Part shown: piece after piece, positions 1 through 11,300 of the stretch
Layout of the letters: each line of letters begins with the position of its first letter
How positions within the stretch are numbered: position 1 is the stretch's first letter
Assembly (NCBI GenBank): GCA_034440635.1
Contig: JAOTON010000773.1
Span: 1,051,501 to 1,115,500, forward strand
DNA: 64,000 nucleotides
DNA from: Lepas anatifera
Taxonomy: Eukaryota; Arthropoda; Thecostraca; Lepadidae
Direction: 5' to 3'
Program-made: the position numbers and the translations under genes
Notes under the pieces: generated by a model
What the model saw: the letters and a program-made list of their open reading frames with translations, nothing else
The model's database searches: none
What the model was told of the DNA's origin: nothing

Positions 1-440
1 GCAATCCTGGATCCGCCTATGCTCACTCTCTGTTATGGCTGACAACTTCCATTCACTTCCCCCATGCGCTGAGGGCAGGCTTAGCACCGGTGACCCTTCC
101 GCCTGCACCCGGGCTAACGGTTGGGTGCACCCCCTCCCCCCGGCGCAGAGGGGACTATGGTAGTCCGCCACCACGTGGTGAACAAATGATAAGGGAAACC
201 TGGCGACCCAGTGATAGTGCTATCAGCTATTGACATTCCAGCGCTCGTTTCTAGGTTTGGTTAAGCTTGCAGAAGAATACAAAGTTTCATTCCTAAGCCC
301 GCTTGCGTCTTTCGTGTATGTTTGACACCATATTTCTCAAGGTTGTGGGCTCGTAAAACGATTTCTAAAATTCATTACGCACGTCAAGGACAAAGGCAGA
401 GCTAATCAAATATGCAAGCATTAGGTGTTGTTAATGTAGG
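1..440 (-). repeat. Conserved intron-1 segment, leftmost copy
   Basis: Clearly similar to 9845-10420 and 21240-21850; shared landmarks include the GCTGACAACTTCCATTCACT and CCGCCACCACGTGG words. In all copies it lies 3' of a start-type exon or in the equivalent place on the minus strand, so I read it as intron sequence duplicated with the gene. Diverged relatives at 36.3 and 37.2 kb leave open that it was once a mobile repeat. Confidence 0.6.
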
Positions 441-804
441 GATAGACATGTCTAAATCGATGCTGGCGGGAATGAATAGACGACACTTCAAACTATATCG
501 CCATTAAATACCGCCGTGTTTCCCATTAATTTTGAAATTTGAGTACACTAACTATAAACTAAAAAACAGTTTCAAAAACCAATACAATAACAATGTTTAT
601 TCTAAAATGACGTGTGGTATACGGCAATTACAGCAGAAAAGCATGGAAACAATTACGAACTTAAATTATTGCCAAGAAGATCTTCAAGTGTACGGGCATG
701 CGCCGTAAGAGCCAATGCCAATCAGTCGCCAACAGTTTCAGGTAAACGCAACAATGAACAGCATGTTCAACAACCACTGCAACAGAAGCTTCCCTGGGAC
801 TCAC

Positions 805-855
805 CTCTATCGAGACAGCATCCTCCAGGGGCTTCTTGCTCTTCGTGGGGCTCAT
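805..855 (-). CDS. Start exon (type E) of the leftmost tandem gene copy
   Basis: On the minus strand an ATG opens a 17-codon frame, MSPTKSKKPLEDAVSIE, ending exactly at a GTGAGT donor in phase 0. The same exon occurs at 22237-22287 with two amino-acid changes. Exon type A begins in phase 0, so E to A joining keeps frame. The remaining exons of this copy would lie left of the window. The peptide is short, basic then acidic, and matches no family I recognise. An internal-exon reading is possible but less good, because the sequence upstream of the ATG here lacks a pyrimidine tract. Confidence 0.5.
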
Positions 856-1000
856 TCTGATATCTATGGGGTAACGCAGTGACGCAGCGATCCTGTGGAC
901 TGGAGAAGACCTCGACGCACAATGACCCCTGGTGGACAGCACCCCCTTTATCACCTCGGGTGGTGCGCTAGGAGCCGTGAAACCCCTTGCGTTGATGTGC
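856..1000 (-). promoter_or_regulatory. Conserved 5' flank of start exon E
   Basis: About 140 bp upstream of the ATG is strongly conserved with 22288-22435 upstream of the other E exon. It includes a GATAAA word about 80-100 bp before the ATG. This fits a 5' UTR plus proximal promoter, but conservation could equally reflect recent duplication. No transcription start can be assigned. Confidence 0.3.
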
Positions 1001-1084
1001 CCTCACACCATACCCGTCCCGCCGCACTAGTTCACAACGCAGGCCAGTGGCACCGGTAGCCACGGGTACCCGCTCACCGATTTT

Positions 1085-1215
1085 AACACACACAAACAAT
1101 GAGACCTCCACGCCGCTGACCCAGGTTCAAATCCCTGGGCGGGTATTCTGCAGTCTTTCCGAACCCCATTATACCTTCTCAACAGGATGAGAGTTGGCGA
1201 CGCCGTACGACCTGA
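1085..1215 (+). repeat. tRNA-derived SINE fragment
   Basis: A Pol III B-box-like stretch, CCAGGTTCAAATCCCTGG, is followed by a body word, GAGAGTTGGCGACGCCGTA, that recurs at 11.1 kb and, reversed, at 32.4 kb. The head is weak, so this looks like a decayed copy. Confidence 0.55.
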
Positions 1216-2611
1216 GCAGTCGCGTATCGTAAAGCCCCAAAGTTGCTTCAGTCTTGGTCTCGGTGTTACTCTTTCTCACCTTGGATTCGGGCGAAAATAT
1301 GCGCAGTGGGTAACTCTCAGCAAACTGACTTCACAGGAGCAAACTTTACCGGCCCTAATATTCAAATTATCCTCGTCGATTTGAAGAAAAAGATCGGTTC
1401 AGAGAAAAGCAACGGCTATGCATTATAGCCCACAACTGGGGTTGTCAGTACACCTGAGCTCTTGGCTGAGGTGAGAGTTAAATTTAAAGTTTATTGCCAC
1501 AGAATCACTGTAATTTTAGGGAGGTGTATGACAGCTTTTGGGATTCTGTCGTAGAAGCGTCAATTTTGTTTTTCTTAGCGAGCTAAAGATTAATGAGATT
1601 CCATTTTTCAATTTACCTAACATCCACCACCCCAATATTATCCGCAAAGACATATCAGTGCCAGGATCATGCACAGAGATTACCGTGTGCTCTTCGAGGA
1701 GTCAAGCACAGATCAGTATGATTTCAGTCATTGGCCTGTGCTTGCCAAACTCAGTAATCAGAGCATGACTATTTTTACAGCACGGGAACTGCTACATACC
1801 TGTAAGCTCTCCGGCTTCCAAGATCACTGCACCAATCAAATTTAGAATAGAATTCTGGTAAATTGGTGTATAGCGTTTATACCTATTGCGCTTTCACGCA
1901 CGAGTTGCATCGCTGCATGGCGACACATGCACATAAACATGCATACATACATACAGCATACATACACCTCATATACACACACATCCATACATGCAATTAC
2001 CACATCACATGCGTGCAACATACATAGAAAATACATGATTGTTGTATGCTTGTATTGCAGTGCCTGACATCAGTGGCTCTCTCCCTGTTGATCCTGACTT
2101 GAAACGCAGTTCGTTGTTCCATGCCTGCTACTTCGGTGCCCTTTTTTCTTGGTGATTCAGAAGAAACTCTGGCCTGTACTGCCCCAGCGCATGCCAAGAG
2201 GAGTCGTATTGATGGGAAACGGAGATGTGATGGAGCTGAATATGCTGAGGACACAGACTGTGCTGATCAAATAGAAAGGCTTCTGAAATCTCCCCTGATG
2301 GAGTAGCCTCTGGAGAATGTTGACACCACTGGATGTGTTCACAACTGCCCGGGTGCGGCGGCGTGTGGTAGGGCGATGCATCAGGCTTCTCCCCAAAGAG
2401 GATGATTCTACTTCTTATTTTTCAGCTTTTTAAGCTCGCCTCCCTTGTACTTAGGTAGCCAGCAGGGACGTCGCTACCGAGGGGCCGGGGGGCGGGGCCG
2501 CGCACTCTTGGAAAGTGGTGGGCCGGTTCCTCCACTTTTGGCCGGAAATACCATTGAAAATGCTGAATTTAAGGGCGTAGGGGTTTCAAGGATTTCACCA
2601 CCGGCCAAGGC
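1216..2611. other. No gene recognised
   Basis: Intergenic-type sequence with a degenerate CATA-rich patch near 1935-1998. The small open frames lack recognisable domains or conserved partners. Confidence 0.5.
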
Positions 2612-2945
2612 CTCCCCGGTAGCTCAGTTGGTAGAGCGTTGGGCTCCGGCCCGCTGCTCAAGCATGCAGTGGCTGTGCATGTCCAGGATTGGGATCGGTT
2701 CCCCTGAGACGCTCCGGCGCTCAATAGTTTACCCGACGTACAGGTCGGCGGCAACTGACTGGTGAGAGGGTGACCTGAGCGGGGCGGCCGTCCCTGTGCT
2801 TTGTGGGACGTTAAAACTTTGGCTTCGAAATTAACCCTCCGTTGGGGAGTTGCTCGTTCGGGTGGTCTCCGTGACAAGTCCCTTGATGACTTTAGTGAGA
2901 CTCCGACTCCAGCAGCCTTACCAGGAACAACTTGAACAAAATTTA
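2612..2945 (+). repeat. tRNA-derived SINE, about 330 bp
   Basis: Starts with an A-box (GGTAGCTCAGTTGGTAGAGC) and carries a degenerate B-box (GGTTCCCCTGAGA). A ~230 bp body follows that matches 40809-41165 nearly throughout, including GAGAGGGTGACCTGAGCGGG and CCCTGTGCTTTGTGGGACGT. The insert between the boxes is longer than in a real tRNA, so this is a SINE head and not a tRNA gene. The open frames across it are incidental. Confidence 0.8.
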
Positions 2946-4944
2946 TATTAAAAAATTGCTCTGCCTCACCCTCCCTACTCCAAAATCCGTGGCAATGCCT
3001 TTGGTAGAGATACCTCATAGCTCTGAGTGTTCTCTTATGCTTGTGTGACACCATAAACAGATTTTGTCAGATTTAAAACGCAAATGTCAGGGCCAGTCTC
3101 ATCATGCTAATTGAGCTTACCACTCCCCGTTATTTTTACTTTTCTTGCAGTATTACTAAAATACTGATGTTACTATATTACTAGTATTACTATATTGCTA
3201 TTACTTAAATTTGGAATTGTATCAAGTCGTGGCCCAATCGAATGTCCAGTTATCTCGTTGTCAGGGCATTACTGAATAATACATATGTAAATGGGCTGTA
3301 ATACCAAGTGGGAATATTGTGTTAAGAGAGAAGCGAGAGACTGTGCTGAATGCGATGAGAAAAGAGTGGATATATTAAAATCAATCCAGTAACCTCATGA
3401 AATATGAAGACTTCATATAATTTCGGATTGTTTCAAAAGCAGAAGCAGCCTTGCCTGGGAAATCTAACTGAAGAGCGGAACAAGTATAATTAAATATTTT
3501 AAAAGCTTGCATTTCTTTCTGGTTATTGACACGGGACTGATTAAGTATTCGGAGACTGAAACGGTGAAAACAGGCATAAGCGGATCCAGGATTTCCGGTA
3601 CGGGTTAAGGGCGAAAATGCGGAATAAAAAGCAAAGGTCCTAGATTAGATTGTTGATCCGTGATTTATAAAACGGAAATTAAAGAGTTGGGCGGTAAGGT
3701 TGAAATGGTCGTTACCAAGAACGGTTTTAAGCGAGACCTCTAAATCATTAGTACGCCTGTAGTTTAAAAGGGGTGGCCTATGGTCTTAGAATTAAGGGCC
3801 TGCCCAGAGGGCATTTTTTACGTTGGTATTAAGGGGACCGCAGGTGCTTGTAGTTCCATAGGTATTGCATTCGGTGTGACCGGTGTGCATCCCGGTGAGC
3901 ATGACGTGTTTACGTCTGGTGTTTTTGATTTGAAGAGTGCCAACTCCCGAGAGCTGGGTTAATTTTGTAAGCTGTTTGCTTATTATTTGGCTTCCGCTGC
4001 TTTTGGTAATATTGACATGTCTGTGCATGACGTAAGGTGAAAGGACCAGCTCAAGACCGTTCAGCGTCGCTGGGGCAACCTTAGCGTCCGAGACATGGGG
4101 CACTTCATCCGATAGAACTTTGGGCGAGATGGTCTGCCTGGTCGTTTCCTTTGATGTTAGAGTGTTGGGGTATCCCAAGGAAAGATATGAGTGCTGTGCT
4201 CAACAGCGATTTAAATATTTGTGATCAGGCAGTGACCAGGGTATACTACATTGCTTATAGCTTCGAGTACAGATTTTACAGATTTTTAGTCAGAGCACAG
4301 CACGACGTTTCGCATATCCTGAGCTTGCATTTTCAGATCGCAATTAATGAGTCCGTGGCTTGGGCAGTAAAAATAGAAAAAAATTATCACAAAGGCCTGT
4401 AGGCACACCAATCGTACGCCCATGGCTCCCTAAGCTGATTTTCTCGTTATTTTCCTAACCTGAAATGGTGAAGGGTTTTTGCCGAAATGTGTGTTTTGCA
4501 TTTTAGATATAGGAGAAGCATAGACGAGCTGGGTGGTGTTCGTCCTTTGTTATGTTTACATCCTGAACCATATGTATTGTTTTCAATATGAAAGACAGGT
4601 GAAACAGAATCAAACAGGCCAGAACAAAATATTACAACTCTTAAACGTCTGGATGTGATTAAAAAGAAAGAGCATATATTAGCCAAGGCGCCAGCCCCAA
4701 ACACGCTCATCAGCCGAATGAACCACCACGCTCAACAACCACCGGGTGCCAACCGGTTGGCCAGCCGACAGGGACACACCAACCCCTCAGATGCGGCGCC
4801 CGCACCGCCAACGAGCAGTCCGCGCCAGGGATTAACGGATCCCCCACACAGACCCCCACTGACAGCAAGGGTGCCACGTGGCCGAAACAGGCCGAACAAC
4901 CCGATCGTCGCCGAAAACTCGCCCAGTCGGTGCAGCGGTCACCA
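2946..4944. other. No intact gene; possible LINE-derived frame at 3792-4178 (-)
   Basis: A 128-codon minus-strand open frame at 3792-4178 has a stretch (VMHRHVNITKSSGSQI) faintly like the post-RT 'HV..I..SS' region of CR1/L2 proteins. A clear LINE remnant lies on the same strand 1 kb away. The match is weak. The rest shows nothing recognisable. Confidence 0.25.
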
Positions 4945-5145
4945 CGCACATTGACGGGGGGCGGGTACCCGCCCGCCTCAGATTTTTCGAAGATAACATA
5001 AAAACGGCGGCGCGTAGCGCCTCCGTACTTGGCATACCTTATCATTTTTACAACTTGTCAAAATTTTAAGGTTAGATCATCTCAGGTCAGGTCACCAGTA
5101 CAGGTCAAGTGACCTGACCTCAAAAGAGTTTAAGATAGCATAAGT
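4945..5145 (+). mobile_element. Fragment of the AGGTCA-rich TTAA element
   Basis: Matches the left part of the element at 28414-29387: the GGCGGCGCG..GCGCC hairpin, CCGTACTTGGC, AAAATTTTAAG, then AGGTCAGGTCACC and CAGGTCAAGTGACCTGACC. Both element ends are missing. Confidence 0.65.
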
Positions 5146-5219
5146 CGGAACGACAGCGAATGCGTCGCACAGCAAATGAGCTTCACTCAAGCTTCTCGTA
5201 GAGTTTTGCTGTTGAGGTT

Positions 5220-6960
5220 ACCTCTTTTTTGCTCCGGTAATTAACCTAGCCGACCTGTTTTGAGCTTGTTCTAGTCGGAGAGCGTCAGATTTGGTAATAA
5301 GTCCGTCGAAAATTGTGTTGCAGTAGTCAAAGTGTAGTTTTTTCCAGAATTGTCCGGTGGGTCTTTAGCAACTGAATGAGGGCCAAGGGCTTTACTGGCG
5401 TGTTTCAAAATGTTGTTGACGTGTTCATGAGACCGGAAGTCACTGGAAAAGCGATTCTAAGGTGTCTATGGTTTTGGTTCCTGGAAACGCTATGGTCGCA
5501 AAATTTCAGCAGAGTTCCTCTTTTTGGCGTCGAAATGAGAGATTTTGCTGGACTGTTTTTGGTGGATTGGGGGTGGTTGCCCAGTCTTGGCCCTATCGAT
5601 GAATTACGTCGATGTCTGTTCGGAGTGAAGTCTGGGATTCTTGTATGCCTGAAGGGTTGTATGATCTGTAGAGGGATGGGTCGTCGGCGGAATATTATGT
5701 CTCGTTCGTTATCTTCGCCGATGGTCCGTCAAGGTGCATTATTGCCAATAATGGGCCCAGCACAGAGCCTTGAGGGCAGCTCGCTTTTAGGGTGTTGAGA
5801 GAGGATGAAATAGTCGGGTACACATTTTGAGCGTTTTAATGCGTCTGGATGGTCAAATTGTCGTTATCAACAATCAAACGTTGTGTTCTGACGGACAGAT
5901 AGGATTTAAGCCAGTTTAAGAGGAGTCCTGTTAGTTCGAATTCGTTTTTGCACTTAACCGTCTTGAAAGCAAGGCTTATGCCTGGTGACTGGAAAGGGGT
6001 CAATTACGGATTTTGAGAGTTATAAAGGTATGGTTCTAATGACCCCGGGAAAAGTATTGACTGGGATTTGTCAGCGGGACAGTAAGGCATTCGGCTTCCC
6101 ACAATTTTTTCATGTGGTTCAGAGCAAGCTAGAATTCATTGAGACCATGGTGGGGATAAGCTGGGTTAATTTGTCTCCCGAATTGCACCGTTATCAGTGA
6201 GCAGGAAATAGATCACAAAATGCTGCCCTGTGGAACACTGGCCATGGTGGACGTACCTGGACTAGTTTGCTTTTAACCTGACTTTAAAAGAGCGTTCCGA
6301 CAATTAAGAACGTGTCCTAGATGTCCTGGAATTCATAGTTTGCTTGGTTGTAGAGAATGTATTATTTGTGTACCCGGTTAAAGACTACGGTTATGTCCAA
6401 GAAAACGGCGATGATGTTGCACTTCCTTTGGAATCCGTCTTAAATGTCGCTGACTAGCCTTATCAAGCTATCGGTCGCATACCTTTTTCGAAAGCCAGAT
6501 TGGTTGATATATAGCAAATATAAAAGCCTCGGATTGATGTTTTAACCTTGCGTTAACCATGAGGGTATTTTAATGTTGGACTGCGTAGATGCTTAAAGTA
6601 TCGAAAAATACGTTATTCAAGTACGTTATTCAAGTGCGACGGGCTAGAGACCAGCCAGAGATAGGATTTTGGGATAGTGCTGGCGAGGAGATCTTTGAGT
6701 GTGAAAGGCATTTGAATTTGAGTAGGACCCAATGAAAGCAGCCTGTTTACGGCAAAGGCAGGAGGTGTTAAACGCGAAAAATAGGCTTCTTGTCCTAAAG
6801 CTTGGGAGTTATCTGGAGCCACGTCAAGAGGGTTTATTGTAAAGAAATTTGTCTTATTTATCACAAGTTTGTTGAACTTCGAAACAGTCGGTGAGGCTAC
6901 GTCTCTGGGGTAATTAGCATAAGCTGGTGGGAGGGCCGGAATTAGTTCCCATGTGGTACG
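5220..6960 (-). pseudogene. Decayed CR1/L2-like LINE reverse transcriptase
   Basis: Read on the minus strand across several frameshifts and stops, this shows non-LTR RT landmarks in order. A pre-RT region near 6613-7000 is followed by NQSGFRKRYATDSLIRLVSDI-type sequence near 6435-6510 and motif A, AVFLDIT, near 6385-6405. Then come LSERSFKVRLKAN near 6260-6300, NWLKSYLSVRTQ near 5890-5925, PQGSVLGPLL near 5745-5775 and a degenerate catalytic loop, YSADDPSLY, near 5680-5710. Two landmarks fall in an order suggesting overlapping or duplicated fragments at about 6.0 kb. It is certainly non-functional. The clade call (CR1/L2) rests on motif style only. It sits in the 3' flank of tandem unit 1. 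Confidence 0.8.
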
Positions 6961-7016
6961 TTTCGGATATCTCCCTTCAAACCTTTGCCTACCGCGACAC
7001 ATTTTAATCGTTCCCG

Positions 7017-7266
7017 TTCGTCGCTCGTTCGTGTGGTATAGTCAACTATCTGTGGGCCGTGTTGTGTTTTACCCTCAGCGATCGCTTTCGCTGTATATTC
7101 CGCGTCAGCTTTCAATTCACGATGAATTTACTTCCTTTATCTTCGTCTCGGACTTCTACCTCTGAGAAATATCTCTGTCAACATCAAAGTAATTATTTAT
7201 GTTTTGTTTTATTTTCTCATATACACATATATACACCAGATCAGCTCATCCCATCACCAGCAGCAC
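7017..7266 (-). repeat. Unit 1 post-D segment, homologous to 10440-10690
   Basis: About 250 bp matches 10440-10690 (for example CAGCGATCGCTTTC, CTCGGACTT, ACATATA.ACACCAGAT) and more weakly 24530-24850. It abuts exon D1 directly, whereas in unit 2 about 1.7 kb including exon F lies between. This marks a deletion in unit 1. Confidence 0.65.
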
Positions 7267-7505
7267 CTACCCCTCCGTTTTCGGAAACTTCTGCTTGAGG
7301 TCCTCCTGTAGCAGGAAGCGCAGCTTAAGCGCCTCCGGCCGCTCCTGCTCGCTCTGCTGTTCAGTCTGTTGCAACTCCCGTCGCTGAACCTCGGCGCGCC
7401 CCTCATGTCGGCGCTGTTGTTGGAGTCGCGACGACGATCATCTGTTGGAGATTCGAGGCCGCGACTCCGCCATGGTGGTCTCGGTGGTAGAGGCGTCGCC
7501 CTCGA
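7267..7505 (-). pseudogene. Broken coiled-coil exon D1 of tandem unit 1
   Basis: Aligned with D2 (12371-12734), the frame starts EGDASTTETTMAESRPRIS and meets an in-frame TGA after ISNR, where D2 encodes KKP. Past the stop the frame continues as a Gln/Glu/Arg-rich coiled coil (RLQQQRRHEGRAEVQRREL, then PEALKLRFLLQEDLKQ) to a TAG at 7267. The acceptor used by D3 is mutated AG to AC, as in D2; the next AG, 12 nt downstream, would keep frame. The 3' half of the exon is missing. Confidence 0.6.
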
Positions 7506-7684
7506 CTGAAGAACAACGTGAAAAGAAAAAGAAAATATTAGGTTTGCATTTTTCTTTCCTACTTTGTGTTATGTAATGGATTGTCGTTGCTCGCTCCGCT
7601 GCCAGACATCCGGCACGCGCTGCTACTGAGATACGAGTGTATTGTGCCAGTCTGGTCACAGGGTGCCTCAGGCGCAGAGGTCAC

Positions 7685-7745
7685 TGACTGGCCAATCAGA
7701 GCGCGGCGGCGGGTATCGGCCATCACGTGACATGGGCGTTCTCAG
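7685..7745 (-). promoter_or_regulatory. CCAAT box plus CACGTG E-box upstream of exon D1
   Basis: GGCCAATCAG and, 28 bp away, ATCACGTGACAT occur in a GC-rich stretch. The same pair with the same spacing is at 12937-12982 upstream of D2. Such pairs are common in TATA-less promoters, so an internal start upstream of exon D is possible. Shared ancestry alone would also explain the similarity. Confidence 0.3.
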
Positions 7746-8303
7746 GCTCAGACCACGGTGCGCTTTGGCTTTTAAAAACTGGTTTGTCTATCCCCTATTG
7801 GTGCCCCGGAACAATGTATAATCAATTTGTTCAGAAGCTAGGGGATGTTATCGTTCATGGTTTTAAATTGTAGTGTAATGGTTATTTTCCCAGTTAACCA
7901 GCGAAGTATTCTTATTTTCGCATTCCAAAACTGATTTCAGATAAAGAAGCCATAGTAATCACTCGGTACACGAATTTCTTCCCAGAATTACTGTCATTGG
8001 GATGTCAAAAGCCTTCGTTGAAGCGTGTGTTTTATTCACCCTGGCTGTACTTGTTGGCGCATTAATACATTTCACGACCACGCCAGCGCTCTCCTTGGTT
8101 CTCTACTGTGTGCTGAACAAGATTGGTAGCCAATCACTTGCGCAACGTTTTAGAAATGCAGACTGAAGGATGTAAGTGACGCAAAATCCACCAAGGATTG
8201 TCATTCTACTCTTCGTTTTGTATTAAAACTGGGAACTCCTATCACAAAAACATGCATATAAGGACGTCACGCGCCCAGCTAAACACTTCAGCAGAGTACT
8301 CAC

Positions 8304-8416
8304 ATGTGTTGTGCTTCGGATGATCTTGCTCTGCCTCCTCGTTGGAGGAGTCGGCGGCCGAATTGTTGCAGGAGGTCCCGGATCTGCGTGAAGGACGCGT
8401 CCTGAATCACGCCATC
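8304..8416 (-). pseudogene. Exon C1 of tandem unit 1, frameshifted
   Basis: Flanked by a CTTCCACAG acceptor and a GTGAGTACTC donor, as in C2 and C3. It begins DGVIQDASFTQI like C2. One extra C near 8380 then shifts frame, and one codon is lost relative to C2. Its 113 nt break the phase 0 to phase 1 rule of C2 (115 nt) and C3 (118 nt). It is probably not translated correctly. Confidence 0.6.
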
Positions 8417-8494
8417 CTGTGGAAGATGTGAAGTGTTCATGAAGATACGAAGCAATGGAAATTATCCGGAAGCTTGGTATCTATTCACCTATTG

Positions 8495-8515
8495 GAGGGG
8501 CTTATGGCCACTTGC
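8495..8515. other. Deletion junction that removed exon B from unit 1
   Basis: Left of about 8505 the sequence follows unit 2 near 13715-13737 (TCTATTCACCTATTGGAGG). Right of it the sequence follows unit 2 near 15017 (TGGCCACTTGCAAACATGC). The ~1.28 kb between these in unit 2, with exon B and part of introns 2 and 3, is absent here. Confidence 0.7.
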
Positions 8516-8965
8516 AAACATGCAGTCAAAACGTTCTCGAAATTTATTAGGCTGAATTTTCTATGTCGAAAATTACACAAAAAAATTGACCATATTGTAG
8601 GGTTGTATGGCCTATTTCCGACGTTATTGTATAAAACACAAGGCGAGAGACTCAATTGCAATTAGTTCAATGCTGTCTTAGATTTAAGCTCTCACGATGC
8701 ATTAAATGCTTTGATGAAACAATCAATCAATCCAATGAATCTCAGCAGGACCAGGCTCCTTGTTTGTGTTCATCTGCTTCTAATCGATGTGACGTACAAC
8801 ATGAATTTCAAAATATTAGGCAATGTATTTTCTGATTTAATGATAATGCAATGGCTTTAAAAACAAAGCTTTGTTTTTTAAAGGGATTGGTAGCTCATTA
8901 TTAGCTTTAATGGTAATAGCTCTACTACTAAAAAGATGGTTCTGGTAAAACATCTAGGTACTCAC

Positions 8966-9143
8966 GTTTCAGATCGAGGCTAACAATAACCGTGATTTCG
9001 TCATCCGACGACTCTGAAGAGCTCCAAGAGTCGCCGTCGACGCTGTCCCTCCACAGCGCCTCAGAAGCGGAGGAGCCGGAGGAAGCACTGGGGTCGGTGA
9101 TGACCACGGCCTCAGATGGAGGGCCGGTCCTCTGGTCCGTGTC
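8966..9143 (-). pseudogene. Exon A1 of tandem unit 1
   Basis: Encodes TGPPSEAVVITDPSASSGSS...SSSESSDDEITVIVSLD, closely matching A2. It ends AAA C before a GTGAGT donor (phase 1). Near its 5' end it lacks 9 nt present in A2 (TGTGACGTC), and the TTTTGCAG acceptor of A2 and A3 is replaced by unrelated intron-type sequence. Splicing in is therefore doubtful. The Ser/Asp/Glu core (WSSSESSDDE) is preserved. Confidence 0.6.
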
Positions 9144-9146
9144 GTG

Positions 9147-9347
9147 CCGTACCAGCGTTAACCCATCCAGACCCCCCCCGTGGGCCGAGAAGAGATCACC
9201 AGCCTTGGTTAGGAATATTTGTTCAATGGCAAGGATAGACCCCTTGCTTCAGAGGAATGACATCAGCCCTCGAAGGCCTATCTCCCAGATTAGATAAGAA
9301 TTATCTCCCAGGTACCGGACTGGATCATCCTCGCAAATTACACTAGC
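9147..9347 (-). repeat. Intron-1 segment shared with 20968-21180
   Basis: Shared words include CCGAGAAGAGAT, GGCCTATCTCCCAGATTAGA and AATTACAC. Both copies lie between the 9.8/21.2 kb intron segment and exon A, in the same order. Confidence 0.6.
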
Positions 9348-9844
9348 TACAGACTATGCGTCTGCGCCTGAAGTAAATAAGCAATGGAAGAATTGCATCC
9401 ATACTATATATATATATTGTACACTTGTACACTTGCGATAAAACCAAAGACACAGAAATGAGATGAGGCATGGCGATAAAGCCAAAACGAGCGAGTGATG
9501 ATAACGTGAGGGTAACACATGAAAAAGGTCACCCATGTCATAGCGCAATGTGGCCATCATGTTTCGATGCGGTGATGGCGAGGAAGGGGGCAGCGGCAGT
9601 CACAGATGGTTCCAGCGATGCACAAGTTCGATGCATCGACAGCAATGTTGAGAATGAACACATGGTTCGGGGGGTATAAAGTACACTCAGGGGGAGAAAA
9701 AATAAAATGCCGGGTAAATAAAAATGAAATAAAATAAATGATTACATCCGGACATTCAGGAGGAGATTCGGGAAGGTGTACTCAGTACCATCAGATCATC
9801 AGATGCGATAGACCGACGTCACCCCGCGCCGCCACTCAGACGAT

Positions 9845-10420
9845 TTAACCATGTTACCGTCCCTCTGTGGCTATTGCTACCTTGGTCGGAGTCGGACTAT
9901 CAGAAGATGGTTTCAACGTGGTGGAATGCACGGCTACAATGTCGCGGAGCCGAGCAAACCACGTGCTCGCTCTCAGTAATGGCTGACAACTTCCATTCAC
10001 TCCCCCATGCCCTGAGGGCAGGTTTAGCGCCGGTGACCATTCTGCGTGCACCCTACCTAACGGTGAGGTGCGACCCCCCACCCCCGGCGCAGAGGGGATG
10101 ATGGGGTGTCCGCCACCACGTGGCGAACGAATGATAAGGACAACGTGGCGACTGAGTGATAGCAACCATAGACCTCAAACGGACCAGCGCTCGTTGCTAT
10201 GTTTGAAATCGCACTCGTATTTAAGCAGGTGAATGCACGTACATATAAAATATGCAGACACCGACAAAATATAGTTTGCTTGAGTAAGCTTGCACAAGAA
10301 AACGAACTTTGATCCCTAACCCCGTTTACGTCTTTCATGTATGTTTGGCACCTTATTTCTGAAAGCTGTGGACTCGGAAAATGATTTCTGTACTTTTTTT
10401 GCACGTAAAGGAGAAAGCCG
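9845..10420 (-). repeat. Intron-1 segment, unit 1 copy
   Basis: Matches 21240-21850 over about 570 bp (TTACCTTGGTCGGA, CAACGTGGTGGA, CTTGCACAAGAA, AGGAGAAAGCCGA). Beyond about 10420 unit 2 continues toward exon E, but here the sequence jumps to post-D sequence of the upstream unit, so the start exon of unit 1 has been lost. Confidence 0.65.
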
Positions 10421-10689
10421 ATCCAATTAAAGAAGATAATCGTCGCTCATCAGTATGGTATAACCAATTATCTGTGCCGTGTTCTGATTTTACCTCAGCG
10501 ATCGCTTTCTCTTTGTATTCCACGTCGGCTTTCGATTCATTTCACCTTGAATTCCTTCCCTCACCTTCGTTCTCGGACTTTGCCTCTGAGAAACATCTCG
10601 GTCACCATTAAAGTAACTATTTGTTTTGTTTTTTTTTTCATATACACATATGTACACCAGATAACTTAATCCCAACTCTCAGATCATCA

Positions 10690-11116
10690 CATCACCAACC
10701 ACAGAACAACAATGCCCAACATTTATACAGTGCGCTATGATACAGGAAAATAAACTCAAAAGACACGTTGCCATCACGGATCTACAATGATATTCGTTTC
10801 CGATATACCCGAATCAAGCATCGTCTTCACCAACACCTCTGGTCGCTTTAACAATGACGATGTCTAATGCAGACTTATGGTGATTGGATTCACCTTTATT
10901 AGATAGTTGACAATACAGCCCAAAATGATTCAATCCAAATGTTAAACAAGCACAAAACTGCGCTACAAGAAGTTTCAAAAGCATGACCTACTATAATGAT
11001 GCATATATTCGTATTTTTTATCACAAATGTTTTATGTATCACAAGGCTTTTACCAAGGAATTCGTTTGAGAGCTCGTTCATGAAGTTCATCACAGTTCCG
11101 ATTCCAAAATCCCAGT
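10690..11116. other. Inter-unit sequence, no gene
   Basis: The 11020-11110 part (TTTTATGTATCACAA, GAGAGCTCGTTCATGAAGTT) matches 25170-25250, so it belongs to the duplicated 3' flank of the gene. Nothing coding recognised. Confidence 0.5.
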
Positions 11117-11300
11117 TGTAGTGGAATGGTCAGCGCAACTGACTTCCACGCTGCCGACCCGGGTTCAAGGCCCGGCAGCTTGAAACTCTTTCCCAACAAG
11201 GAAAGAGTTAGCGACGCCATATGACCCTCGCAGTTGGTCCGTGGATAAGCTCCCCCTCCCGAAAAAATCCGTTCTAAGACTGATCCCCTGGGAAGAAACG
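11117..11300 (+). repeat. tRNA-derived SINE
   Basis: An A-box-like stretch (TGGTCAGCGCAACTGAC) and a strong B-box (CCGGGTTCAAGGCCCGG) with tRNA-like spacing are followed by the body AGAGTTAGCGACGCCATATG, seen also near 1190 and, reversed, near 32450. The 25 kb unit lacks it, so it inserted after duplication. Confidence 0.7.

Noticed and set aside
2617..2640. GGTAGCTCAGTTGGTAGAGC as a tRNA gene
   Set aside because: No proper anticodon arm, B-box spacing or acceptor pairing; a long matching body follows at 40.8 kb, so it is a SINE.
6613..7002. 129-residue minus-strand frame as a host gene
   Set aside because: Lies directly upstream of RT blocks on the same strand and reads like the pre-RT part of a LINE.
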